Both the position numbers and the translations under genes were made by a program. 64,000 bases of DNA, from contig OX337239.1 of the NCBI GenBank assembly GCA_946965045.2, forward strand, positions 1,302,001-1,366,000, given 5' to 3'. Below, one piece after another: positions 1-10,267 of the stretch. The notes beneath the pieces are model-generated. The model made no database searches. It was given only the letters and a program-made list of their open reading frames with translations, and was not told the origin of the DNA. Position 1 is the stretch's first letter. Each line of letters starts with the position of its first letter. This DNA is from Epithemia pelagica. Its lineage: Eukaryota; Bacillariophyta; Bacillariophyceae; Surirellales; Surirellaceae.

Positions 1-2175
1 TTGTGTTTTCTCTTCTACCATTGGTTGTTGCTCTTCGTGAACCACTGGAACGACGGAAGATCCCCGAGCCGACGACGATAAGATTTGTTGGACCAAATGC
101 GGTTTTTGTTGGACAATTTGAGCAATGTGGGGTGGCATGTTGGCCACAAAATCGGGTGGCAACGACCACATGCTACTGGTTTCGGGCACGGAGGCAGCTG
201 GAGAAGGAGATTTGGCTTCTGTACCTCGATGCTGGATTCGAACATAGTGTGGTTCTTGTTGTCGTCCTTTGGATTGCTGCCATGACGGTGTGGCGCTGGC
301 GTGCATCATTCCCGGAACGTGTGATTGTGGACCAGTTTGCTGCATTGTACTCGTGGCAATCGCCGGCTGGCCATTGTTCAGGCTGTTTGTGTTGGTCGCG
401 AACGTTGGTAATTCCATCCCAAATCGATCATTCATCCGTTGATTGATTTGATTGTAGTAAGAACGATGATGAGAGCCAAATGTTTCTGGTGATTGACCCG
501 ATGATGTCCTTGTTGAGCCAGCAGCAGTTGCGAGAGGATGCTCCGTCGCTGTGTCGACGAAATTTGAGCCGGCATTGATTCCGTGGGGTTCTGGGAACGA
601 GGATACATCCATAGGCGTCAGAGCTGGAGTCGTGGTAGAAGTCGCAGCAGCAGGGGTGGTGGCGACTCCGTTGTCATCCTTGTGTGATGTACTTCCCTCA
701 TGACTGGTCGATGGATACCGTTGTTCCAAATGCTTATGAATCCATTCTTGTACTAGCAATACTTGCCCATAGGGCAAGCACGTGGCTTGTCGAATTTCGG
801 CCGCTGATGCTCGATTGAGTTGCCAACATGTGACTTCTTCCGGTCCCAAATACGACACGAGTTGGTCGGCCATGTGCTTTTGATCTTCTATGCGCGCCAT
901 TTGGTACAACCAGTCCATGGACTCGGCTGGTGACCACTGCCGCCACCGAGACAAGAATACTGGATCCTGCCACCACACCACTGCACCAGCCGAGGTGGAG
1001 CTAGGATAGAAGTTGCCCATTGCATCTCTTGTGGCTGCGTCGTTCTCTTCTTGTCGTAGCGGTTCGAGTTCGTGTGATTCATTGTAGGAGCAATAGGAGT
1101 CTGTCAATGATGCATTGTAGGAATAAGAAGACGAAGATCCACGCAGTCCCAACCAGGCCCACCACGACCTCCTCGTGCTACCACCACCAACACCACGAAC
1201 CTGTTGGGCTGTGGCACTGGTGCCAATTTCGTCGCCTCTGCTGCTACTGCTAGGAGTATGTTGCCACACACTGTACACCAAATTCGTACATTGACGTGTG
1301 TGGCTACTGTGAATCACGGGTGACGAAGCGTCCTCGGCCGGGTTCTGATGGGAATGGAAACCCCAATTGTTCCATCCCCGTGTTGTGGTCTCGTTCCAGG
1401 CCAGGTAGGTAAAGGTTGTACAGGCCACCAAGACTGATGTTGTCGTCGAAACGAGGATCCACCAGGCGCCGGCGTGAGTCGCCGATGGAGACGATGAGCC
1501 AGTCCATATCAACAAACAGGCCAATAAAAGTTCCTGTACTAGCATCCCCACAAAACAACTAGGCACGGCCAAATCCAACGGCCCCAACAAAATGGTTCCC
1601 ACCATCCATGCCCTTTGGGATTGTCGACTATTAGTATCAGAAGGCTTTGCTTTTGCATCGGAGACTGGTCCCAAATTGTTCGTTCGTGCAAGTCTTCCTC
1701 CTGTTCTGAACAATGCTCCATGACCATCATCATCGTCCTGGTTTCCTTGTTGCTGTTGAGTGCTTAGTTGAGTGACAAAATAATGAGCCGTTACGGTGTA
1801 GGCCAAGGACGCCAAAAAGAGTGCGTGCGCAAACAACAAGGAAACATGGCTAGCGTTGACAAACGACACGTCCGCCAATATCGTTGAAGTGGTACTTGCG
1901 GTCGATTGCGAAAGACTCAACGAAGACGATGGAAGGGACATGGTCAACCAGAGTAAAGCAATCCATTGCATCCGCTCTTGTGGAGTGGTTGTTGCAATGG
2001 TTCGTATAGTTCTTCTAGGGCCTCCGGAAGTTGGTGTAGCAAAGGCCCGTGTTGTGGTTGGTGCTGCCTCTTCTTTCCATCCACAATGCAACAAACATGC
2101 CGCCGATGTCACACATACCATGGGAATGCGCATCCCCATCCACCATCCGAAACTTTCCCAGACTGATGTGGCCAT
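1..2175 (-). CDS. Partial multi-pass membrane protein with a SAM-like domain (3' end outside window)
   Basis: An uninterrupted frame runs on the minus strand from an ATG at 2175 to base 1 (725 codons, no stop), so the gene continues past the left edge. The N-terminal third has about six hydrophobic segments (roughly residues 11-33, 71-90, 110-132, 191-208, 209-226 and 237-259). A low-complexity Ser/Gly stretch follows. Residues about 395-490 have the spacing of a SAM-type helical domain: a WSPAESMDWLY start, a hydrophobic core, and LPYGQVLLVQEWIHKHLE at the end. The rest is Ser/Thr/Gln-rich and probably disordered. The SAM assignment is weak and comes from pattern only. The frame is convincing because it spans 2.2 kb without a stop and uses the same codon style as neighbouring genes. 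The function is not recognised; a membrane-anchored scaffold or signalling protein is a guess. Confidence 0.75.
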   Translation of the reverse strand, partial: MATSVWESFGWWMGMRIPMVCVTSAACLLHCGWKEEAAPTTTRAFATPTSGGPRRTIRTIATTTPQERMQWIALLWLTMSLPSSSLSLSQSTASTTSTILADVSFVNASHVSLLFAHALFLASLAYTVTAHYFVTQLSTQQQQGNQDDDDGHGALFRTGGRLARTNNLGPVSDAKAKPSDTNSRQSQRAWMVGTILLGPLDLAVPSCFVGMLVQELLLACLLIWTGSSSPSATHAGAWWILVSTTTSVLVACTTFTYLAWNETTTRGWNNWGFHSHQNPAEDASSPVIHSSHTRQCTNLVYSVWQHTPSSSSRGDEIGTSATAQQVRGVGGGSTRRSWWAWLGLRGSSSSYSYNASLTDSYCSYNESHELEPLRQEENDAATRDAMGNFYPSSTSAGAVVWWQDPVFLSRWRQWSPAESMDWLYQMARIEDQKHMADQLVSYLGPEEVTCWQLNRASAAEIRQATCLPYGQVLLVQEWIHKHLEQRYPSTSHEGSTSHKDDNGVATTPAAATSTTTPALTPMDVSSFPEPHGINAGSNFVDTATEHPLATAAGSTRTSSGQSPETFGSHHRSYYNQINQRMNDRFGMELPTFATNTNSLNNGQPAIATSTMQQTGPQSHVPGMMHASATPSWQQSKGRQQEPHYVRIQHRGTEAKSPSPAASVPETSSMWSLPPDFVANMPPHIAQIVQQKPHLVQQILSSSARGSSVVPVVHEEQQPMVEEKTQ

Positions 2176-2985
2176 GTTTATAGTTTCTTGTGTTGTGAGT
2201 TGGACTGGGAGATTGCCAAATCAATCCAACCAACAACGATTCCAAGCGACCTGTTGTGGGGATTCGATTCTTCTTGGTCTCGTGTCTCTCTCAACGTATG
2301 CTTGTACACTGGCGGTTTGATTTCCTTGTGTTTTCTCTGGCCTTTTCTCGCAGCGACCGTGGTTCTTCGTTCAGTGTCCTTTACGCCAGGGAGAAGTTTT
2401 GCAGGAATGTGCTCCTGCGACCCAAACTTTTATAGCTGTCGTCGTGGTAATGGCGGCAACCGACGAAGGGTGAGAGAAAACCAAGCAGCAACAAACGTCC
2501 TTCTTGGATTGATCAAGACCCTTAGTCTTAGTTGTCTCTTCCGTGTTTGCGTTTTCTGGAAAGGAAGAGAGAAAGATCTCGCAGTATGGGTCCACTATAT
2601 TCTACAAAAATGACAGCTAAATATATATTGTCTCATCGTTCCATTCGTGCTCGGTTCACCACAGACGACGCAAAGAGAATCTTTTCGACGGTGAGTCGCT
2701 CCTAATTCGCGAATATTTGGGCATCCGAAGACGGCACAACTGCCTTCGCCGAAGACCGAATAAGATCCACGGTCTCATTCATTCATTCATTCACCTCGAT
2801 AGCGGTTGAAATGGAAGATACAACGTCCTGGTCCCAAACCTAGTAGCGTCTGTTTCTTCTTGGGATTGTGATGGTTGCTCATTGACGTGCTCCTACGATT
2901 TGAGAGACGGGACACGAAGTACAGCACTCGGTTGTCCACTGCTTTCAGAAGCTTCGGACGAGGGAGAATGGACCACATGACCCGC
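2176..2985. other. Intergenic, no supported gene
   Basis: This is the 5' flank of the membrane-protein gene. It holds an AT-rich TATA-like stretch around 2610-2630 and a short (attc)n run near 2777-2793. The small frames here have random composition and are not supported. Confidence 0.5.
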
Positions 2986-3351
2986 TTATTGTTGCCAGGT
3001 CGGACGTCCCGGAATCAATTTGGATGGAGCCTCGTTGTTGTTGTTGTTGGTGGTGGTGGAAGCCATGGCGCAAGTGGTTTCCTGGAACGGATATCGTCGT
3101 ACGGCGGAGTTCCAGCCGTCACGGTCGTAGTAAGAATAGGGGCCTGCGGTGCTTATACTTGTTCTCGGCGTCGTACTAGGACGAATCGAAAAGGCACTGG
3201 TGGTGGTTGTCGTGGAAGCAAGGGCTGCCGTCGTTGCGGCAATCACCAATGAACGACGAATGGATCGCTTGGGTGTTGTGGACGATGGAGTCCAACGAGG
3301 ATGTTGATGATGATGACGACGACGAGCCACTCCTCCGACCAGGCTCACCAT
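2986..3351 (-). pseudogene. Short or truncated reading frame with a plastid-type presequence
   Basis: The frame encodes 121 residues. It has a basic N-terminus, a hydrophobic Ala/Thr stretch (about 33-50), then TTSAFSIRP, which resembles the diatom signal-peptide/transit-peptide junction with Phe at +1. It ends with KLIPGRPTWQQ and a TAA stop. The end looks like the start of a domain rather than a finished protein; it vaguely recalls the N-terminal edge of glyoxalase I family proteins, but this is weak. The downstream frames contain no matching continuation, so the gene was probably truncated. A TATAAATA sequence (3353-3360) sits only 1 base upstream of the first ATG, which argues against use of that ATG. 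A genuine short protein cannot be excluded. Confidence 0.4.
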
Positions 3352-3846
3352 CTATTTATAGAGAGGAAACAAGAGAAAGATTCGACAGCGGCAACCACAA
3401 ACGCAAGAGCAAAGAGGAACGAGTCTTCTTCTTCTTTGGATGAGTGGGATAGAGGTGGTGTCGTCATCGCAAAGAAAAGATACGGACGATCTTTGAGTTT
3501 GGATGCTTTGTACTTTGGATCCTATAGTCCTACTCTGGAAGGCCGATGCGCGACTTCACGGCGAGCGAACTCTATTAAGGCTATAACATCACCACAGCAG
3601 CCGGAAAACACATCCAAATCACCTAAACATCCAGTTATGGAATACAATATACCTACTAGGGATTTCGTCCGGCCACATACCAACCCTTTAACCTCTGTGG
3701 TGCACTGTGGTGGTGTATGGCAGAGGAATGATGACTAACTATCTGCTCTATACTGATGCAAGGATCTATTTTAGTGTAGGTGAGTGAGTGCCGAAGAAAC
3801 ATCCACATTCCACATTGCGCACAGGGACAGTGGTACATTCCTTGAT
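3352..3846. other. Intergenic, no supported gene
   Basis: This 495-base stretch lies between the truncated plastid-type frame and the kelch pseudogene. No coding pattern, RNA gene or clear repeat is visible. Confidence 0.45.
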
Positions 3847-5165
3847 TTACCCGTTTGAATGCCAAGTATTGCGGCATGTATTGGTCTTTGCTTTCTTCCG
3901 AGCTGGCGTCGAAGAGTCACCGGATGTACCAATACCATTGACATTTTGGATAGCTTTCATTGCTACCAGCTGACGAGACCATCCCATTGGTTGCTCACAG
4001 AGTCGACGAAAGCACCATGAATTCTCGTCCATCAACCCTAATGTCCCACATGCATCATGACCATCTTCATCTCCACCAATCACAGCAATTTGATTGGTGG
4101 CAAGAGCCACTAAAGTGAATCCATCACGAGGCCCTAGGAAGGATGGAAGAATCGACACACGGTTGCGGTGCGTATTCAAAACTTCCACGTTTCCCCTCGC
4201 ATCCGCCACAACAATACAGGATCCCACAACAACCGCTGAACGGCAAGTGGAATGGAAAGTCTCAAATCAAAATGAGTCGTCCAAGTGGACGTGGGTGAAA
4301 TGACTGGTGGAGAGGCAGTCTCCTCCGTTGTCTTGGCCATCTCACCAGGCTTGGCAAAATCCCAGTACTCCACGTGTGGAGCGCCTCCAACGACGGATGC
4401 GGTGGCTCATGACTGCACCGAAACACATTAATCGAGGAAAGGCCATGGATGGTCCCTCCATGACTGTATGGTTACTGGTATCTAGAATTTCAACTGAGGA
4501 CAAACTCGACAGCGAGTCTTGTTGTTGTTGTTCTCGCTTCCATCCACCCGCAACGACAATGTAACGATCATGAACCGCAACCGCACAACATGCCATTCGT
4601 GCCGTCGCGAGTTCACAGTCCAATGCCTCACATGTATGCTGCTGCTGGTGCGTGTTGTCAAGGATGATGACCACTGCAGTAAATCACTGGCATCCATTCG
4701 TTCGATACAGTTGAAATAACGACCATTGCGTCCTCCCAGTACTTACACCGATCCATTGCACAGAACAGCGACATGTCCCCGACGCCTCTGATTCAGGGGT
4801 GGCCCTTCTCGCCACTGCAGGTTATGGAGATTCAATAAGAGTACGGAATTCGTGACGCCTTGGTCTTGTTGAAATCCCCCATAAGGACGACCGTTTGGGT
4901 CTTGTCGTCGTTGCCATGGTTGTAGTTGTTGTTGTCCGGATCGATATGATTGAGTACGACCGAAGCATGCTGGATACGACATCCTCCCAGGAGAGGAGCC
5001 CGGTTGCTTGTATTCCATTGTGGGTCTTGGTCCAAAAGGACAAGGTCCGACTGCCATGCTTGCTCTTGCGGTGTCATTGTCATGTGGTTCCTGAAAGCCT
5101 TTCCGACTTCGCTTTCCGTCGGTGTTCAAATTCTGCTTGCTTGCATAGATCGCAATTACTTCCAT
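3847..5165 (-). pseudogene. Kelch-repeat protein pseudogene
   Basis: Kelch (beta-propeller) blades can be read in succession on the minus strand, but only by changing frame. Blade cores include TVVLMG, YIVVAGGW with EILD, VEYWDF, and IAVIGGDEDG, each with the hydrophobic-GG, Trp/Tyr and D/E pattern of kelch repeats. Damage visible: a frame change at a G5 run near 4879-4883; a TAA at about 4750 where GSV-Tyr-VLGG is expected; a frame change between about 4630 and 4690; another near 4375-4395; and another near 4205-4235. Both sides of each break still carry kelch sequence, so these are lesions and not introns. Intact kelch proteins act as protein-binding propellers; this copy cannot make one. 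No parent copy lies in the window. Confidence 0.75.
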
Positions 5166-5293
5166 CTCACTGCAACTCCATGAAATGGATCAAGCACACG
5201 TCATGACTGTTCGGTAGCGAGATATTTTCTCAAACAATACCAGCACTGTATAGAGTGCAAGTACATAGACCATTCTCTCTACTATTCCACATG

Positions 5294-5497
5294 CGACACT
5301 ATTGTTGCTTTGACATTCGTATCCATGTCCAAACTGCAATCCTCCCATTTCAACAATGCCATGAAGAGCCACTATTCGCATTGCCTTTTGTTCGACTCAA
5401 AGGGCGGACAAACGCAGCTATGGAGAAAGAAGAAAACAGTCACGTTTGACACGCACAAGAGATCTTCTTTCTTTCGGGACGATCATCGCCATGAGCA
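5294..5497. repeat. Diverged repeat, copy A
   Basis: This copy starts with gacactattgttg and ends near ccatgagcac. It is highly similar to 7086-7230, with an extra internal block of about 60 bases. Orientation is the same in both copies. Confidence 0.8.
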
Positions 5498-6616
5498 CTT
5501 CGACGGCGGCCAATCGTTCCGGAACATTTTGTCCAATCGTCGTCGTAGGAGAATGAATGGTGGTGGTGGCGACACGTGATGGTGTGGATTGTGGATGGTC
5601 GTGTGGCGGTGGTGGTATAGAGGTTAAAATTGTTTGCTGCTAGCTTCAGCAAGGGGGCATAGCCACAGCATGTTGGAGATCGGGCGATCTGTCTCATTCT
5701 CGTTTTCACTTGCGTACTGCTTCTGTTCTGAAACTTGCTCTCGTCCATGTTCTGGAAAAGGAGAGGCAACGTCTCGAGTTGCCGATCCAAGATCATTCGT
5801 TCCAGGGTCGGTTGTGTGTGTGGTCATCGTCGTCTTCGTGGATTGTTGCTTTCGTCAAGCGCCGACTCGCCGCACCTCCATTGCCGTGCCGACGGCCAAC
5901 ACACGCGAACCGGCATCATCTACTCTACTTTTTTGTTGTCGTAGGTCGTAGGCGAAAGTGTCCTCCGAGTGCTCGAACGCTCAAAACAAAAAACCTGTTG
6001 TTGAAAACCCTGTTGTTGCACTCGTGTCCAGATGGTGGGGACGAGTTACGAGTTTGGGGGCTCCTCTGATTAGCCTCTGGGGTGTGCCATAGTGCCTGAT
6101 AGGCGTCCAGTGACGTCCTGTCGCCTCACCCGTTCATTGTACAGCCGCGTTGACGTCGCGAGCGGGCTTTCCACCAAGAGCTGTACGCACTAGGCTATGT
6201 TCTAGGTTCTAGTTCCGAGTTGTCGTGGTGGCTTGGGGTTAGACTTCTTCTATTGTCCACCGTTTAAACCTATTACGACCCATGTTACCAAGTTGATCTG
6301 GTTGATCTGTGGATATCAACATTGGAAAACTAGATACGATACAATGTTGGTCTAAGATGCGAAGCAACCGAGCAACAACATGCCAAGTGTAATCGAGCAA
6401 GGAGGGTGTCATGATGATATCGAAAGGTTTTAACAAGACTTCAAGTCTTTTGCTCCTGGGTTCCAATCCAGAAACCTCCAAGGCACAAAAGACAAAGAAA
6501 CCAATGCGCCAGTACCACCAACCGACGGGAGAGCACTCTAGCGATTCACACACGTGTGGCAAGAACGGGAAACCCAATCGATTGCACGCGGCCCTTGTCG
6601 ATTCCTAGGTAGAGAA

Positions 6617-6680
6617 ATGGCGTTACCTGTCTCGATTCTATTTTTGGGATGGCGTTACCTGTCTCGATTCTATTTTTGGG
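6617..6680. repeat. 32-bp tandem duplication
   Basis: Two identical 32-bp units beginning atggcgttacctgtctcg lie head to tail. The identity suggests recent duplication. Confidence 0.85.
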
Positions 6681-7085
6681 GTCCTCCTCTCGTTTGTTCC
6701 AGGAACTTTCGCGCAATCTCATCCACTCCAGTAGGAGGATTCATTGGGGCCGTGTGATGGAGAGAGAAAATGTCTCTCGAATCATCGCTCCAGAGTTCCC
6801 ATCCAAACGCAAAAAAAAGGCAAATTCGAGAGAGGATTGGCTGCCCACGAGCCTCACACACAAGTTGGCAGAACGCACGGCCACAAGGGATCGATCCAAG
6901 GAGGGATTGGCACCAGGAGCGTCACGGAACGAGTGGTGTACCGGTCTCTATACCGTGTTGCCGTGTATATTGATGGACGACCGTGTGGTGGCCTGTTCCC
7001 GTGTGTCTTGTGTACGATTCGAGTGCCGTGCGAGAATCGCCAGGCGATCCTTTCGTGTGGGAGTGGTGGTTGTTCTTGTCATTTT

Positions 7086-7230
7086 CGACACTATTGTTGT
7101 TTTGACATTCGTATCCATGTCCAAACCGCAACCCTCCCACAATACCATGAAGAGCAGAGACAGAAGAAAACAGTCACGTTTGACACGCAAAAGACATCTT
7201 CTTTCTTTCGGGACGGTCATGGCCATGAGA
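7086..7230. repeat. Diverged repeat, copy B
   Basis: Same-orientation partner of 5294-5497. The blocks tttgacattcgtatccatg and cttctttctttcgggacg are shared and the middle is deleted relative to copy A. Confidence 0.8.
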
Positions 7231-7375
7231 AGAGTGCATTGCAGTCGATCTATTAGGACTTGTGTATGTGAACACACCTCAAAACTTTTTATACAGCGAA
7301 GGAGGGTAGAGGACGGAGACACGTATTACAGTGTGATGAGTGGTTGGGTCGATCGGTACTTGTCCACACAAAGTA

Positions 7376-7780
7376 TTAGCAATCCAACACTCCAGCAAAG
7401 GCACGATGAATGGCCGCCAGAGGCGACGACGACAAAGAATGAGAATGACTCATGCCTCCCGTATGAGGTGGTAGTACTAGTGATTGGTCCTGGTCATGAT
7501 GGTCGTCCGTCGGGTTCTCGTCGGACAGGACATTGGGTGTTTGCGCGGCCAGTTTCCAATCGTCAGTGTCCATGCGTCGCAACCGTGCCACAATACGGCT
7601 CAATCGTTCCATGGCAATGTCCAACACATCAGGTGATACCCATGCATAGCAAATGCGAAACATGCCGGGTTCGAAGCTGCGTTGACTGGCACCGGGCGTC
7701 AAGACAACGCGGGCATGATGAAACAAAATGGTGGCAAAGATTTCTTCCCATTCAAACGTCTTTTGCGGCAATAACGGCAT
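7376..7780 (-). pseudogene. C-terminal fragment of a class I aminotransferase (ACC-synthase-like)
   Basis: The 134-residue frame carries TPGASQRSFEPGMFRICYAW followed by a helix ending in SRIVARLRRM. This is the C-terminal end of fold-type I aminotransferases of the ACC synthase/aspartate aminotransferase group. The Arg in GMFRICYAW corresponds to the substrate-carboxylate-binding Arg. In-frame sequence upstream runs only about seven codons (EQASGFG) before a TGA, and no PLP-lysine region is found between here and the next gene. The N-terminal three-quarters, including the catalytic Lys, is missing, so this is a remnant. An upstream exon lost behind a long intron is unlikely because the cyclase gene occupies the space from 7927. 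Confidence 0.6.
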
Positions 7781-7926
7781 ACCGAACCCACTAGCTTGCT
7801 CTCACGTCGTTTGCTTGTATAGCTATACATGTTGCAAACGGAGCATTTGGTGAATCGTTCGAGCCGGCAAGGTAGCGACATCTCCAGCATGTGCTACTGG
7901 CAATGTCTCAGTACATCGTGTCAAGT

Positions 7927-10267
7927 TCAAGTCTCAGTGCTCTCGGTATCCAATTGTTCCAAGTCCTTCATTAAATCTCGAATTTGCACCGAGGATCGTC
8001 GATCAGCTGAAAAGACAGTGGATCGAAGGACGCGCCAATAATTCTTGTTGCGTTTGGAGCTATCGCGTTTCTCAATGAAGTACGTTTCCATTTCTCCAAT
8101 CCCCTTCACATGGACCTTTCCACGTCGTTGAAACGAAAATTCCAGACCCAAGGACAAGGAGTCTACGACGGCCTTGGTGACATGAACCTTGCCGGGTACA
8201 CCTGTCGATTCCATGCGACTGGCGACATTTACAGTATCCCCCCATACATCGTACAGCAATCGCTTTGTTCCAACTACACCAGCAACGACGGGTCCTGTAT
8301 TGACACCAATGCGCATATTCAACAACACGGGTGGTGAAGTTCCTTCTTCTCCTTGTTGTCGGTGTTGTTGCTGTAGCTGTTGTTGTTCTTGATTGTAGTC
8401 CTGGATACATTGAATCATATCCATAGCGAAATGACAGACAGCGGCGCACTTGTAGGTGGGAGAGTGGTCCGATCCTCCTGGAATACATGTGACCATGTAG
8501 CAATCCCCAATGGTTTTGATCTTGTTGAGTCTATAGCGGTCCAGGTACTCATCAAAACGAGAAAAAATGTCATTGAGCATTGTCACAACTTGTTGCGGTG
8601 ACAGAGCGTTGCTAAGTTTGGTAAAGCCGACAATATCAGCAAACAGTACAGTAGCTTGGGTGTAATGATCGGCAATATGCTGTTGAGAAATGGGTTTGTT
8701 TTGGAGGCGTTGAGCAATTTCGGCAGGGAGGATGTTCCACAGAAGATCTTGCGCCGCTTGTTTTTCTACTGCCAACTGCAATGCCTGTTCTTCCACCGAC
8801 GTATCTTGAATAAAACCAATCAACCAATCGCAGTGTGGTAATTTGCGGACCCCCACTCGACAAGGAAATTCGGTACCATCCTTGCGAGGACCAATCACGT
8901 GGCGTTTCCGGCCCTGGTATGAATCAAGAATAGAAAACAACAAGAAGCAACCACAAACGATGGAAAAATATGTAACGGAATGTCAGAATGAGACTCGGGT
9001 GTACACGATGGATTTGTTTTGGTTCGTTCACGACAGTATTTATTAGCGAACGAGACTCGGGTGTACACAATAGATTTGTTGTGGTTCGTTCACGACAGTA
9101 TATATTAGCGAACGCGTGACGAGCAGGCCGAAGTGTCTCTTGTAGCTCAACTCTCTGTTGCACAGTCATACGTACCACGACAGGTGAAATGCCTCCTCGC
9201 GCGTGAAACTTTTTCATGTACTGGATGTGCCGGTCTCCGGTATGTTGAGATCCACCGACCAATTGAGCAACATTGATCCCCACTGCTGCTTCAGGAGAGT
9301 CAAATTGAAATATTTGGCACATGGCTGGATTCGCCATGAGGATTTCACCCAATCCATCCGTGACCAAAATGGCATCAAAGCTAGCCTCCATAATGGAATG
9401 ATACAACAACGCCAACTCGTTATTGTCATTGGCGTTTTGGTGCTGTGCCTGTTGTGATGGCTGCAATGGAGGTTGATCCGTTTGGCACTGTGAGGTTTGC
9501 TGTTGTTGGAGTGGCTCTTGGCTTCCACAAGGCGCCCTTGTTGCAGTGGTGGTGGATGGCATTTGCGAGTTGGTCTCTTCCACACGAAAGACAAGGATAT
9601 GGTAATCGGAGAGCAACGATTTTGTCGTGTTGCTCTTTTGATGATCCTTTGCAGGACATGACATGGGTTGAATGCGGTATGTCAAAGTCAGGTGACGACC
9701 GTCTCTTGTTCGGCCATGTACCGGCACCATTGGTATGGTAGATGATGACGAGTCCATTACTGATTGCTGTTTGAAAAGCAGACGTTGAAGCAACGACGTT
9801 TGCGGTGGTGGCGGACAGTCATCTTCTGGTAAGGCGAGAAAAGATGACAGAGTGTGGCCCTTTAAACTTGTTTCTTTTTTAGGAGTACTAGGCTCCATCT
9901 TCTTTTCCTCGTGCTCTTCTTGTAGAATGTTATTTGTGTTCGTAGCGACACTGATATCTGGTAAAGGTTCCAGTGGCACCACTGCATCCTGACCAGCGAT
10001 ATCGCCATGATTATCAATAGAATATCTAAACAAGATATGGGCAGTTTGATTTACCAAGACGACTTGTTCGTTGGATGTTTGGACCAAGATCATGGCATCC
10101 AGACTAGCGTCCAAAATAGATGCGGCACACTGAACGAAAAGCATCGGGGACGACGATGAGATGGGCTCCTCATTAGGGGCTTGACCGTTATTGGCGGATC
10201 CACTCGACTCGATCAAGGAGGAAGAAGATGGCACTGTCATGGTGGCTCTGGTATCATCGAAAGACAA
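7927..10267 (-). CDS. PAS-domain class III adenylyl cyclase (AC1), two exons
   Basis: The exons are 10267-9176 and 8913-7927, joined in phase 0 across a 262-bp GTACGT...CAG intron (8914-9175), giving 692 residues. Domains: a PAS-like segment (about 47-85), a long linker, a second PAS (about 285-405) that spans the splice site, a signalling helix ending in NILPAEIAQRL, and a class III nucleotide cyclase domain. Catalytic residues are present: metal Asp in FADIVGFT (about 457) and in KTIGDCYM (about 501), and transition-state Asn and Arg in NVASRM (about 593 and 597). Lys (about 497) and Asp in YDVWGD (about 586) occupy the adenine-selecting positions, so cAMP is the predicted product. No transmembrane segment is seen, so the enzyme is probably soluble and regulated through its PAS domains. 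It is the only intact member of three paralogues here. Confidence 0.88.
8990..9113. repeat. 62-bp tandem repeat inside the AC1 intron
   Basis: Two near-identical 62-bp units start gagactcgggtgtacac and end in attagcgaac. They fill almost half of the intron and add no splice-like disruption. Confidence 0.85.

Larger units (their letters stand above)
5166..7375. other. Long non-coding stretch with diverged repeats
   Basis: No gene is supported in this 2.2 kb. It contains the first copy of a repeated segment (5294-5497) and its partner (7086-7230), plus a 32-bp tandem duplication (6617-6680). Several open frames occur, the longest 381 codons on the plus strand from 6649, but their composition is random and they cross the repeats. 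Confidence 0.5.

Noticed and set aside
1856-2320. Plus-strand frame of 154 codons
   Set aside because: It is antisense to the long minus-strand membrane-protein frame, which is far better supported.
6649-7794. Plus-strand frame of 381 codons
   Set aside because: It crosses the repeat copy and runs antisense over the aminotransferase fragment; composition is random and no domain is seen.
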